In this document: positions 15,187 through 23,754 of the stretch, piece after piece | Layout of the letters: the number at the start of each line of letters is the position of its first letter | How positions within the stretch are numbered: the stretch's first letter is position 1 | Assembly (NCBI GenBank): GCA_003511785.1 | Contig: DOIS01000223.1 | Span: 1 to 24,547, forward strand | DNA length: 24,547 nt | Origin: Paracoccaceae bacterium | GTDB taxonomy: Bacteria; Pseudomonadota; Alphaproteobacteria; Rhodobacterales; Rhodobacteraceae | Direction: 5' to 3' | Program-made: the position numbers and the translations under genes | The notes under the pieces: generated by a model | What the model saw: only the letters and a program-made list of their open reading frames with translations | Databases searched by the model: none | What the model was told of the DNA's origin: nothing

Positions 15187-17516
15187 TGGCCAGGCTTGTG
15201 CAACTCCAGCCGATTGATCCACGCGCCACGGCAGGGCCGAGGGCTACTTTTGGTGAAGCTGCTCGCGCAATGTTCGAGCGCGAGCAAATGGTCGGGGAAT
15301 TTGGATCGCGCAATCGCTTTCTCAATGAGGTTTACGAACCGTTCATTGGATACTTCAACAGCACCATTCGCCCGGTGGCTCCTGACCTTTCTCCTTTCGG
15401 GTTCGAGAGTGGCGCGCGAGATCTGAATAATTCGCCGATTTCTTTGGAAACCCTCTATTCCATATACAGCCAGAGGTTTCATCCTGACGAGGAAACCCTG
15501 ACGCGGTTTATCGAGGAGCTGGAAGCGGCGGGCATTTCATACCCCGACGAGATTACACCTGCGTCGCTTTTCGAACGCCGCGAAAAAATGACGCAAGAGA
15601 TGTTGTCGCAGGTCGAGCGCCGCGACGAGGTTCTGATGCGGGCGCGTGGAGCGTCGGGGGTCTTCGGCCAAATTGCCGGTGGTTTTGGCGCTGGCTTCGA
15701 CAACATCGAAACTGTCCTCACCTTGCCTATCGGCGCGGTGGCGAGGGCTGGCATCCTCGCAACGGCGCTGATCGAGGGCAGCATCACCGCCGCGACCGAG
15801 GCGGCGACAACGCCTGCGCGGAACGCTTTTTTGCGAGAGCTTGGGCTTCCGGAAGAAAGCATACTGGAAAACGCTGCATTTGGATTTGCGGTCGGCGGCG
15901 CCCTGGGCGGCGGTCTGCGGTCGATCACGCGGCTGGGCGAAGTTCTGCGGGACAGGCGCGAAACGCTGATCGACGCGGCCGAGGCTTCGGGCGATCCAGA
16001 GGCGCAGATCATCGCACAGCAGCTTCGGCGCGATCTGGAGGACGAGGAGGCGGCAACCGACGGCGGGGATGGGGCAGAGGTGCGGGAACATCTGGAGCGC
16101 GCCCAGACGGCCGCACAGGTGGCGCACGGGGGTGGCACGCCGGACATGCCGGATCGGCCGACCTTCGCCAAGCCGCGCCCCTCGATCCTCAATGGCGAGA
16201 TCGAGGAGGTGGACCCGCGCGAGCTTCTGGTGCAGCCGGACGTTTTTCAATTCCGCTCGAATGTCGTGGCCGAGGGCGGCCAGACCCGGCGCCTTCTCGA
16301 CGTAACCGAGTGGCATCCCGAGCGCGCGGGGATCGTGATCGTCTACGAATACGCCGACGGATCGCGGGCAATCGCTGACGGGCACCAGCGCACCGGCCTG
16401 GCGCGGCGGATCATGGAACAGACCGGCCAAGAGATCACGATGGCGGCGCGCGTGTTCCGCGAGGTCGACGGGTTCTCGCCGGAGGATATCCGCGTCCTGG
16501 CGGCGCTCAAGAACATCGCGGAGGCCAGCGACGGCATGTCCACGGCGATGGCGCGGGACGCGGCCCGGGTTCTGCGCGTGCGGCCGGATGCGATCACGCA
16601 ACTGCCCGCCGGTCCCGGCATCGCCCGGGCGCAATCCTTGGCGCGGCTGTCCGATGAAGCCTTCGATATGTTCATCAACGAGGTGGTGCCGGAGCGCTTC
16701 GCAGAGCTTGTGGGCAGAATGGTGGATGATCCCCGGATGCACGCCGCGATGATGCAGCTCCTCAAGCGCACCGGACCGGACACCACGGCCCAGGCCGAAA
16801 GCATCCTGGCGCAAGCCCTCCGGGCTCCGGTGTCGCGCGAGGTGACGGCCGATCTGTTCGGGGAACAGGAGATCGTGGAAAGCCTCTACCTGGAGCGGGC
16901 GAAGGTGCTGGAGCGGGCTATGCGGATCATGCGGGATGATCGCAGCGTGTTCCGCACTCTGGACGAGCGGGCCGAGCGCATCCAGGGAACGGGCGCGAAC
17001 CGCCTGGACACGGCGACGAACAAGCGGACCAGACAGCAGGTGGAACAAGCCCTGGCGGCGGTGCAGAAACTGGCACACCGGGCCGGGCCAATATCGGAGG
17101 CGTTGAACGATGGCGCGAAAGCCTACAAGGAAAGCGGAAGGCTCAAAGACGCAGCCCAGCGGGTTGCAGATGCTGTCCGACGAGAGGTTGAGCGAAATGG
17201 CCTCGCTGGGGCAGGAACTGGCACTTCTGGACGCAATGCAGAACCTGCGCGTTCGGGCGCAGCGACACCTGATCCCCTCGAAGACTTCGCGGATCCGGTA
17301 AACGGCGACGGCGTGCGCGCCCAGATCGCCAACACCAGGATCGAGCCGGCGGCCGAACCCGGGATCGGCGGGCTGTTCGACGCGGTGCCGGTGGCCCGTG
17401 GGTTTGACGAGGAGGGCAACGAGATCGCGGTGGTCAAGTCGCGCGCCGATCTTGCGGCCGAGCTGGATGCTGACGACGAGGCGGTGGCCGTCCTCGATAT
17501 ATGTGTGAAGGGATAA
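15186..17516 (+). CDS. Internal virion protein with ParB/DarB-like domain
   Basis: The 776-residue product shares an A with the preceding stop (TGATG). The first ~200 residues are helical with Gly/Ala-rich, possibly membrane-active stretches (ASGVFGQIAGGFGAG; FGFAVGGALGGGLR). Residues about 339-470 look like a ParB-type fold: VDPRELLVQPDVFQFRS, a strand pair VIVYEYADGSRAIADGHQRT with the DGHQR box at 398-402, and AALKNIAEASDGMSTAMARD. Similar domains occur in phage DarB-type proteins that travel in the head and protect incoming DNA from restriction. The C-terminal third is charged and helical, ending in acidic low-complexity sequence. Bases about 15240-15500 are much richer in A+T than the rest. 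Ejection with DNA is inferred from neighbours. Confidence 0.8.
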   Translation: MARLVQLQPIDPRATAGPRATFGEAARAMFEREQMVGEFGSRNRFLNEVYEPFIGYFNSTIRPVAPDLSPFGFESGARDLNNSPISLETLYSIYSQRFHPDEETLTRFIEELEAAGISYPDEITPASLFERREKMTQEMLSQVERRDEVLMRARGASGVFGQIAGGFGAGFDNIETVLTLPIGAVARAGILATALIEGSITAATEAATTPARNAFLRELGLPEESILENAAFGFAVGGALGGGLRSITRLGEVLRDRRETLIDAAEASGDPEAQIIAQQLRRDLEDEEAATDGGDGAEVREHLERAQTAAQVAHGGGTPDMPDRPTFAKPRPSILNGEIEEVDPRELLVQPDVFQFRSNVVAEGGQTRRLLDVTEWHPERAGIVIVYEYADGSRAIADGHQRTGLARRIMEQTGQEITMAARVFREVDGFSPEDIRVLAALKNIAEASDGMSTAMARDAARVLRVRPDAITQLPAGPGIARAQSLARLSDEAFDMFINEVVPERFAELVGRMVDDPRMHAAMMQLLKRTGPDTTAQAESILAQALRAPVSREVTADLFGEQEIVESLYLERAKVLERAMRIMRDDRSVFRTLDERAERIQGTGANRLDTATNKRTRQQVEQALAAVQKLAHRAGPISEALNDGAKAYKESGRLKDAAQRVADAVRREVERNGLAGAGTGTSGRNAEPARSGAATPDPLEDFADPVNGDGVRAQIANTRIEPAAEPGIGGLFDAVPVARGFDEEGNEIAVVKSRADLAAELDADDEAVAVLDICVKG

Positions 17517-17519
17517 GGC

Positions 17520-19991
17520 ATGTCACTCAGGGACTGTATCAACCGGGCGGTGGCGGGCGGCGAGATGGACCGCGAACGGGCCGAGCGCATCCTTCGGGAG
17601 TATGACGGCGCTTTCCGCGAGTTCCAGCGCAGCATGGGCCACACGCAGGCCGAGATCGAGGCCGCTCGGGCGGTGCAGGGAAAGGCGCGCGCCGAGGCCG
17701 CGGAAAAGCGCCGCGTGATGCAGCTCCAGGCGGCGGCAAGTCGCCGCCAGATTGAGCGGCTCCAGCGGCATCGCAACATTCGCGGCGAGCTGGACCCGGC
17801 GCAGTATCTGCAAGACCTGGTGTCGAACACGCGCGGCGCTGGTGGCTCGACCCTGGCGGGCAAGTATGAGGCGGTGCGGCGCAGCTTCCGGCGCGACATG
17901 ACGGACGCGGTGCGCACCTTCCGCGCGAACCTGGTCGGCCAGCGGCGCAAGCCGGAGATGCTGCGCAAGGTGGTGCGCGAGGTGTTCGGAGAGGACACCG
18001 GAGATGCGGCGGCGCGTGCGATTGCTCAGTCCTGGGCCGGGGTGGCGGAGAAGGCGCGGCTGCGCTTCAACGCGGCCGGTGGCCATATCGGCAAGCGCTC
18101 GGACTGGGGGCTTCCCCAGGCGCATGACAGCGCCAAGGTGCGCAGGGCGACCTACCGGGAGTGGCGCGACTTCATCATGCCGCGCCTCGATCTGGAGGCA
18201 ATGGGCCGGGACTTCAACAACGGGCTGGCCTTCACGAACGAGACGCTGGAGGTGCTGATGAAAGACGCCTTCGAGGCGATCCGCACAGACGGGTATTCGC
18301 GCCGCTCGCCTGCCGCGCGCTATGGCTCGGCCATGTATAACCGCCGGGCCGATCATCGGTTCTTCAAGTTCAAGAGCGCCGACGACTGGATGGACTATTC
18401 CGAGCGCTTCGGCAGTGGGCAGGACGCGTTCCGCGTGATGATGGGCCACCTCGACAACATGGCGATGGATATCGCGATGATGGAGGAGCTGGGGCCGAAC
18501 CCGTTCCACACATTCCGGTATCTGTCCGACGCTGCGCAGCAACTGGCCAGCCGCTCGGCAGAGCCGAACGCCCTTGATCGCGCCCGGCGCAAGTCGAAAG
18601 TAGCCGACGACATGATGGACCTTTTCACCGGCCGGTCGAACATGCCCCAAAGCGCCAGGGTGGCGCGTGGGGCCGCCGCCCTGCGGAATTACCTGACGAG
18701 CGCGCACCTCGGCTCTGCAATCATTTCCAGCGTCACCGACTTCAACACACAGCGGATCGCGGCCGGGTTTGTCGGCATGTCCAGGCTCGGGTTCATGCGC
18801 CAGCTTGTGCGGCTGGCCACGTCGCCCGCCATGCGGGCACAGGCGAACGAGGCGGGACTGATCTTCGAGAACGCGGTGGATATCGGCAACGCGACGGCAC
18901 GCTATGAGCTGGAGGAGCTGCACGTCGAAAGCGCCGCACGCCTGGCCGACTTCACAATCCGCGCCTCGGGTCTGGGCTGGCTGACAGAGGTCCAGCGCCA
19001 GTCCTTCGGCCTGGAGTTCATGTCTCAGGCGGCGAAGTGGCGCGCGGGGTCCTGGGCCGATCTGCCGGGCCGGACGCAGCGCATGTTCAAGAGCTACGGG
19101 ATCGGGGAAAATGACTGGCCGGTGATCCGGCGGGCGCGCATCCACGAGACGGAGAACGGCCTCCGGATCCTGCGCGCCCAAGAGATCGAGGAGGCCGGGG
19201 ACGCCGGGCTTGCGGATCGATACATGGAGGCGGTCACCAGCCTGACCGAGTTTGCGGTCCCGTCGAGCAACATCTTCGGTCGCGCCACGATCCTCGGCCG
19301 CACGCAGCCGGGCTCGATCTCTGGCGAGATCCTGCGCTTCGGGCTCCAGTTCAAGAGCTTCCCTGTCACGATGCTGGTGACGCAGTTCGGCCGGATCATG
19401 GCGGAAGCCTACCAGGGACGGCCGGGATCGGCGCTGTCCTACGCGGCCGGGTTGCTGATCGGCAACACGATCCTCGGCGCGCTGGCGATCCAGATGAAGG
19501 AGACGGCCAAGGGGCGCGATCCGCGCGACATGACCAGCGCCGAGTTCTGGGTGGCCGCGATTGCCCAGGGCGGCGGCGCCGGCATCTTCGGGGACTTCTT
19601 CTTCTCAGATGTGAACCGCTTTGGCGGCGGTATGGCTGAAACGCTGGCCGGGCCCGGCGTGGGCTTCCTTGACGACATGCTGCGCTTCACGGTCGGCAAT
19701 GCGCGCGAGCTGGCGCTGGGAGAGGATACGCGCGCCGGGCGCGAACTGGTCGGGCTTCTGCGGAATTACACGCCGGGCGGCTCGCTTTGGTATTTGCGTC
19801 TGGCCTACGAGCGCGAGGTGCTGGACCAACTCCAGCAGGTGATCGACCCGGACGCGGCCCGGTCTTTCCGTCGGCGCGTCCAGAACGCGCGAGAGTATGA
19901 CACGCAGTTCTTCGCGCCACCAGGATCATCTGTTATACAGGGGCGAGGCTCACTGCGGGCACCAGATATTGCAAACGCTTTTGGAGGGTAA
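17520..19991 (+). CDS. Large internal (ejection) virion protein, gp16-like position
   Basis: The 823-residue product is the last and most helical of the ejection set. It starts SLRDCINRAVAGGEMDRERA, then has a long charged coiled-coil region (about residues 30-120), a middle with AGGHIGKRSDWGLPQAHDSA, and a hydrophobic C-terminal part (about 635-700: SYAAGLLIGNTILGALAIQM; IAQGGGAGIFGDFFF) that could cross or insert into the membrane. The gene begins four bases after the previous stop behind AAGG. In T7 the equivalent gp15/gp16 form a periplasmic tube and inner-membrane channel. No enzymatic motif is visible here, the transglycosylase being in the 12058-15186 gene. The final ~70 bases drop in G+C, leading into the tailspike. 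Confidence 0.75.
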   Translation: MSLRDCINRAVAGGEMDRERAERILREYDGAFREFQRSMGHTQAEIEAARAVQGKARAEAAEKRRVMQLQAAASRRQIERLQRHRNIRGELDPAQYLQDLVSNTRGAGGSTLAGKYEAVRRSFRRDMTDAVRTFRANLVGQRRKPEMLRKVVREVFGEDTGDAAARAIAQSWAGVAEKARLRFNAAGGHIGKRSDWGLPQAHDSAKVRRATYREWRDFIMPRLDLEAMGRDFNNGLAFTNETLEVLMKDAFEAIRTDGYSRRSPAARYGSAMYNRRADHRFFKFKSADDWMDYSERFGSGQDAFRVMMGHLDNMAMDIAMMEELGPNPFHTFRYLSDAAQQLASRSAEPNALDRARRKSKVADDMMDLFTGRSNMPQSARVARGAAALRNYLTSAHLGSAIISSVTDFNTQRIAAGFVGMSRLGFMRQLVRLATSPAMRAQANEAGLIFENAVDIGNATARYELEELHVESAARLADFTIRASGLGWLTEVQRQSFGLEFMSQAAKWRAGSWADLPGRTQRMFKSYGIGENDWPVIRRARIHETENGLRILRAQEIEEAGDAGLADRYMEAVTSLTEFAVPSSNIFGRATILGRTQPGSISGEILRFGLQFKSFPVTMLVTQFGRIMAEAYQGRPGSALSYAAGLLIGNTILGALAIQMKETAKGRDPRDMTSAEFWVAAIAQGGGAGIFGDFFFSDVNRFGGGMAETLAGPGVGFLDDMLRFTVGNARELALGEDTRAGRELVGLLRNYTPGGSLWYLRLAYEREVLDQLQQVIDPDAARSFRRRVQNAREYDTQFFAPPGSSVIQGRGSLRAPDIANAFGG

Positions 19992-19994
19992 AAG

Positions 19995-22388
19995 ATGGCG
20001 GTTTCGGAAAACGACCTTATCGTAGGTCCGCTCGTTCCTGCGAGAGGCGTCACCACGATCTCGCTTGATTTCTACTTCGAGAAGGCGTCCTGGTTGGAGG
20101 TCTACAAATCCGGGTCAGAAACGCCGCTTGTCCTCGACACCGATTACACCGTTTCTGGTGAGGGCACGTCTTCGGGGGTGGTCACGCTGACAACCCCGGC
20201 GAACGGCACCGACAGCTACTCGGTTTATCTGGTAGTGCCCCTGCAGCGCAGTTCCGACTTGCAGTTGCGCGGCGAGTTCAGGAGTGAGCCGCTCAACATC
20301 GAAATGGATCGTTTGTGGCAGGCCTTACAGGGCGTTGATACTCGCTTGAGGCGCACTTTATCTGTGTCCAGAACCTCCGCGCCCCCCGCCCCTTTATTCT
20401 CCGAAACGCCCGCCACACGGGCCGGCAAGGCACTTGTTTTTTCGAGCGACGGCACCGGCCTTGATATCGGTGACGCGGATATCGGCTTTCAAAACAGAAT
20501 TTTTGATGACATTTCTGCCTTCCGGGCAAACACCACATTGTCCCACGCTGCCGTCTCTGAGGGCGATTACATACGCATCGGATCGAACCTGTATGAAGTC
20601 ACAGCCGACGGCGCTGGAGATGGGCACTATTCAAACGTGTCGGCATTGGTGGAGGTCTACGAAGCCGGGCCGTCCTTCTCGTCGAGGGCGCGGGCTGTTG
20701 CATGGATCGCGCGCGGCGGCACGGCGGCGGATGGCACGGTCATTTCGTGGCCGGGTGCGTCTGTGGTCGCAGAAACCGGCGCGACGGTTTTGAACGACAT
20801 GGCTGGCTGGGTGCCTGCTCTGCCGCTGCGTTTGGGGGCTTGGGCTGACAACACAACGCCGGGCACCACTGACATGACCTCGGCTCTGCAGGCCGCAATT
20901 GAGTATGCCGACAGCCTGCACTCGACCCTTGGGTCTTCTGTCCCAATCGACCTTGGCGGTGTCTCTGTCGGCATCTCGGATCAAGGCTTTTATGGTATCG
21001 ACGTGCGTGGCGTTACCGGCGTTAGGCTGCAAAACGGCGAGCTGAAGGCGATCGGGACATGGCGAGGGACAACCCCACTCGTCCGCGCCGGCAACAACGG
21101 GTCCAGGACGGACTGGTTCAGCATGAATAATGTGTATCTTGAGTGCGACCACAAATCGGCTGGTCTGCTGATTAATAACACGGGCACCATCACTTGTGTC
21201 GATGTCATAGCACTGCATTTTGTCGGCTATGGATTCAGGACCGTCGCCAAAGCGACCGAGCTGCGCCTGACGCGCTGCGTCGCCAAACAATATCTCTGGA
21301 ACGAGACGGGATTTGACAATCAGGCCAATCGCACGGCCATCGGGTTCGACATGAATACCGCAGACTTCGTTATGATCGACTGCGTTTCCAACTACTGCGC
21401 GATCCCCTTCTACAAGGGCACAAGGGGCATCAACTGGCAAGTGATCGGGTGCCACTTCTACAACGGCTCGTTGAAGACTGTAACTGATGCCGACGCTATT
21501 TATGTCTGCAAGATCGACGGACCGGATGGCGGGCAGATCACCAACCTGTATTCAGATCGCGGCATCCTTTACATCAACTGCGATACGCTGGATAGCCGCG
21601 GCGGCGGGCGCATCTACATCGATGGTGTTGTAGTCGCCGGGGGGGGCCAAAATACCAAGGACATCATCCTTTATACGGAGGCCGTCAATAACAGTCTCGG
21701 CGGGCTGTCGCTGCAAAACGTCAAACTGCCTGTCAGGGCAACGAATTTCGATTTCCAGACAGGCGGCTCCGGGTCGTATGCGCCCCATTTGGCATGGTCG
21801 CTGATCAATGTGACGCAAGAGGACGGGACTATCGCCACCGGCGGAGTCGATATGTTCAATATGAACAGGCACCTTGTCGCAGATGGTTCTGGAAACTTCA
21901 CTTTTGGGAACTTCCAGGATGTCACCATCAGGTCGCGAAAAAACCTCACGTTTATGGCGGATTATGACGGTAATTCGCTACGTTCTGATAGCATCATTGA
22001 ATTTGGAACTGACGGAACTGTATACACTCAGCAACGCGACAATGGGACCTGGCATTTCGGGCATGCACAAGCAACCGGCGGCGGTTCTGTCGCGCAGGTC
22101 GGGTTCACCGGCAATAATTTCTGGGTCGCCCCAACAAACGTATCTGGCGGCTTCGACTACAGCAAGTCGTTCCGGTTCGACCAGTCTGCGGGCGTCTGGG
22201 GGTCCAGAACCCCGTTCAAAGTCTTGACCACGACCGTCTCCCGCCTCCCTTCCGCAAGAACGGCTGGCGCTGGTTCCCGGGCAGTCGTGACCGACGCAAC
22301 GGCCACCACGTTTGCGAGCACGGTTTCTGGTGGCGGTGCCAATACGGTTCCCGTGTTCTCCGACGGCACGAACTGGGTGATCGGATGA
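19995..22388 (+). CDS. Tailspike / tail fibre with T7-type anchor and beta-helix
   Basis: The 797-residue product has an N-terminal virion-anchor domain (about 1-120) containing FYFEKASWLEVYKSGSETPL and RGEFRSEPLNIEMDRLWQAL, the form shared by podovirus tail fibres. Residues about 265-600 have repeated short strands and turns (SGVRLQNG-type, LRLTRCVAKQYLW, MIDCVSNYC, INCDTLDSRGGGRIYI) typical of a right-handed parallel beta-helix of pectate-lyase or tailspike type. The C-terminus (about 740-797) ends SGGGANTVPVFSDGTNWVIG, a tip module frequent in alphaproteobacterial phages. It would recognise, possibly cleave, surface polysaccharide; catalytic residues cannot be assigned. GGAGG precedes ATG 19995. 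G+C is clearly lower than in the neighbours, fitting exchange of host-range modules. Confidence 0.88.
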   Translation: MAVSENDLIVGPLVPARGVTTISLDFYFEKASWLEVYKSGSETPLVLDTDYTVSGEGTSSGVVTLTTPANGTDSYSVYLVVPLQRSSDLQLRGEFRSEPLNIEMDRLWQALQGVDTRLRRTLSVSRTSAPPAPLFSETPATRAGKALVFSSDGTGLDIGDADIGFQNRIFDDISAFRANTTLSHAAVSEGDYIRIGSNLYEVTADGAGDGHYSNVSALVEVYEAGPSFSSRARAVAWIARGGTAADGTVISWPGASVVAETGATVLNDMAGWVPALPLRLGAWADNTTPGTTDMTSALQAAIEYADSLHSTLGSSVPIDLGGVSVGISDQGFYGIDVRGVTGVRLQNGELKAIGTWRGTTPLVRAGNNGSRTDWFSMNNVYLECDHKSAGLLINNTGTITCVDVIALHFVGYGFRTVAKATELRLTRCVAKQYLWNETGFDNQANRTAIGFDMNTADFVMIDCVSNYCAIPFYKGTRGINWQVIGCHFYNGSLKTVTDADAIYVCKIDGPDGGQITNLYSDRGILYINCDTLDSRGGGRIYIDGVVVAGGGQNTKDIILYTEAVNNSLGGLSLQNVKLPVRATNFDFQTGGSGSYAPHLAWSLINVTQEDGTIATGGVDMFNMNRHLVADGSGNFTFGNFQDVTIRSRKNLTFMADYDGNSLRSDSIIEFGTDGTVYTQQRDNGTWHFGHAQATGGGSVAQVGFTGNNFWVAPTNVSGGFDYSKSFRFDQSAGVWGSRTPFKVLTTTVSRLPSARTAGAGSRAVVTDATATTFASTVSGGGANTVPVFSDGTNWVIG

Positions 22389-22503
22389 TTTTACACTTTC
22401 TCCGCACACCGTCTGCTTTCGACGGCTAAACGCCGTGCAAGACCGGCGCGGCGGGCGGACGCCGCCAGGTTGCGGGGCGATTTGGACGTAGAGGAGAAGC
22501 GGC
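22389..22503 (+). other. Short intergenic stretch with a possible broken small gene
   Basis: No intact gene is called here. An ATG at 22385 overlaps the tailspike stop (ATGA) and encodes only 14 residues (MILHFLRTPSAFDG) before TAA at 22427-22429. In the next frame the sequence is open from 22389 to 22577 without a standard start, with G/C-ending codons and a charged helical translation (KRRARPARRADAARLRGDL). A single +1 shift near 22420-22427 would join the two. A small hairpin (ACGGC/GCCGT, 22422-22436) has no T-run, so it is not a convincing terminator. Confidence 0.3.
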
Positions 22504-23349
22504 ATGAAACTTGCAATCGTAGTAGGCCACAACAGCGCCAGTCAGGGCGCGGTGCGCCAGGATACCGGGGAAAGTGAGTTCGTCTGGAACGGTCGGCTCG
22601 CGCGGCGCATCGAGCGCTTGGCGACCAACTACAGCATCCAGGTGCGCACCTTCTTCCGCACGCCGGGCGGCGGCTACTCGCGCGAGATCGAGCGTGTATA
22701 TTCCGAGGTTGACGCCTGGGCCGCTGACGCAAGCGTGGAGCTTCACTTCAATGCGTCCGGATCGCCCGACGCAACCGGGACTGAAACCCTGTCCAGCGGC
22801 ACCGCGTTATCCCTGCGCCTGGCGGAAAGCGTCCAGCGCGAGATGGTCGTGGCGCTGGGCCTGCGGGATCGCGGGATCAAGACGCGCGCCGCCGAGGAGC
22901 GCGGCGGCGGCGCCCTGCACTCTGGCCGGTCTCCGGCGATCCTGATCGAACCGTTCTTTGGCAGCTCGCCGGTCGACAACCGGGCCACGGACGAGGAGAG
23001 CGAACAGGAGCGCCTGGCGGATGCGATCCTGCGCGGTGCGGCCGAGGCATGGCGGAGCTGGCCGCGCAGAGACCTGACCGAAAGCCGGACAATCAACGCA
23101 GCCCGGACGCAGCGCACGGCGCAGGCGGTGCAGGGGCAGGCTGGGATTGCGGCGGGCGTTGCCGCAGCCGCGACGCAGGCGCGCGAACAGATCGCGGACC
23201 TGCCCGCCATCGGCGGGCTGGCCAATTGGACTCCCTGGCTGGCCCTTGGCCTGATCGGCGTGGTCTTGGCCGCAACGGTGGTGCAGCGGATCATGTCCGA
23301 CCGGATCGAGGAGGCTCGGGTGGACGATCACGAGAGGGGCGTGCGGTGA
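22504..23349 (+). CDS. N-acetylmuramoyl-L-alanine amidase endolysin with C-terminal membrane anchor
   Basis: The 281-residue protein is an Amidase_3-type zinc enzyme. Candidate metal ligands are H9 (VVGHNS), E23 or E25 (GESEFVWN) and H81 (ELHFNASG); the catalytic candidate is E149 (ILIEPFFG). It would cut the amide bond between MurNAc and the stem peptide. The domain ends near residue 190, followed by an Ala/Gln-rich linker and a hydrophobic segment (about 242-260, WTPWLALGLIGVVLAATVV) and a charged tail. There is no N-terminal signal, so the enzyme appears tail-anchored, unlike a usual soluble or SAR endolysin. GAGGAG (about 22491-22497) precedes ATG 22504. The stop overlaps the next start (GTGA). 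Family call is firm; the anchor role is inferred. Confidence 0.88.
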   Translation: MKLAIVVGHNSASQGAVRQDTGESEFVWNGRLARRIERLATNYSIQVRTFFRTPGGGYSREIERVYSEVDAWAADASVELHFNASGSPDATGTETLSSGTALSLRLAESVQREMVVALGLRDRGIKTRAAEERGGGALHSGRSPAILIEPFFGSSPVDNRATDEESEQERLADAILRGAAEAWRSWPRRDLTESRTINAARTQRTAQAVQGQAGIAAGVAAAATQAREQIADLPAIGGLANWTPWLALGLIGVVLAATVVQRIMSDRIEEARVDDHERGVR

Positions 23350-23564
23350 TCTGGGGGTGGCTCCGCAAGCTCTGGCCGTTGATCCTGGGGGCGCTGGGCA
23401 TCATCGCCCTGGTATTGACCGGGCGGCGCAATGGCCAGATTGCGGAGCGGCTGGAGCGCGCCCGGGCGCGGGATGCGGTGAAGGAAAGGATGCGGGATGC
23501 GGTGGCAAATACTCGGACTGATCGGGCTGGTGTCGTTGAGCGGATGCGTGACGGCCGTTTCTGA
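23346..23564 (+). CDS. Inner-membrane spanin (Rz-like)
   Basis: Starting with GTG at 23346 that overlaps the amidase stop, the 72-residue product has one N-terminal membrane span (about residues 10-26, WPLILGALGIIALVLTG) after basic residues, and then a charged periplasmic helix ([20 protein letters not shown]). This is the layout of a short i-spanin: an inner-membrane anchor plus a coiled coil that meets an outer-membrane lipoprotein. The outer spanin gene starts inside it in another frame, the classic Rz/Rz1 arrangement. The pair would fuse the membranes as the last step of lysis. Sequence similarity within this family is low, so topology and context carry the call. Confidence 0.75.
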   Translation: MIWGWLRKLWPLILGALGIIALVLTGRRNGQIAERLERARARDAVKERMRDAVANTRTDRAGVVERMRDGRF

Positions 23565-23754
23565 CGCCTGCCCGACGCTCTACAAATACACACAGGAGAT
23601 GCAGAATCAAGCGGCCGATGAGCTGGAAGCCCTGCCGGAAGGTTCAGCGCTTGCGGTGATGATCGGTCACTACGGCGTCGTGAGAAACGAAATACGAGCG
23701 TGCCGGGGCAGCAAATGGGCGACGACTGGGAATGGATCATCGGCATCGCCGTGA
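23497..23754 (+). CDS. Outer-membrane spanin lipoprotein (Rz1-like)
   Basis: The ATG at 23497 lies within the inner spanin gene (68-base overlap, different frame), after AAGGAAAGG. The 85-residue product begins [17 protein letters not shown], a lipoprotein signal with the lipobox LSGC; C17 would be lipidated. The mature part has [20 protein letters not shown] and, further on, [15 protein letters not shown], a pattern seen in alphaproteobacterial phage lysis proteins. It would sit on the inner face of the outer membrane and bind the inner spanin. Its last 40 bases overlap the next gene. Two cysteines besides C17 could form a disulphide. Confidence 0.75.

Noticed and set aside
17523..19181. 552-residue minus-strand open frame (and a similar one at 12064-13698)
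   Set aside because: Both lie antisense to long well-supported + strand genes with G/C-rich third positions, which produce stop-free antisense frames by chance.
19995..22388. Diversity-generating retroelement in the tailspike, as in BPP-1
   Set aside because: No reverse transcriptase gene and no near-identical template/variable repeat differing at adenines was seen in the window.
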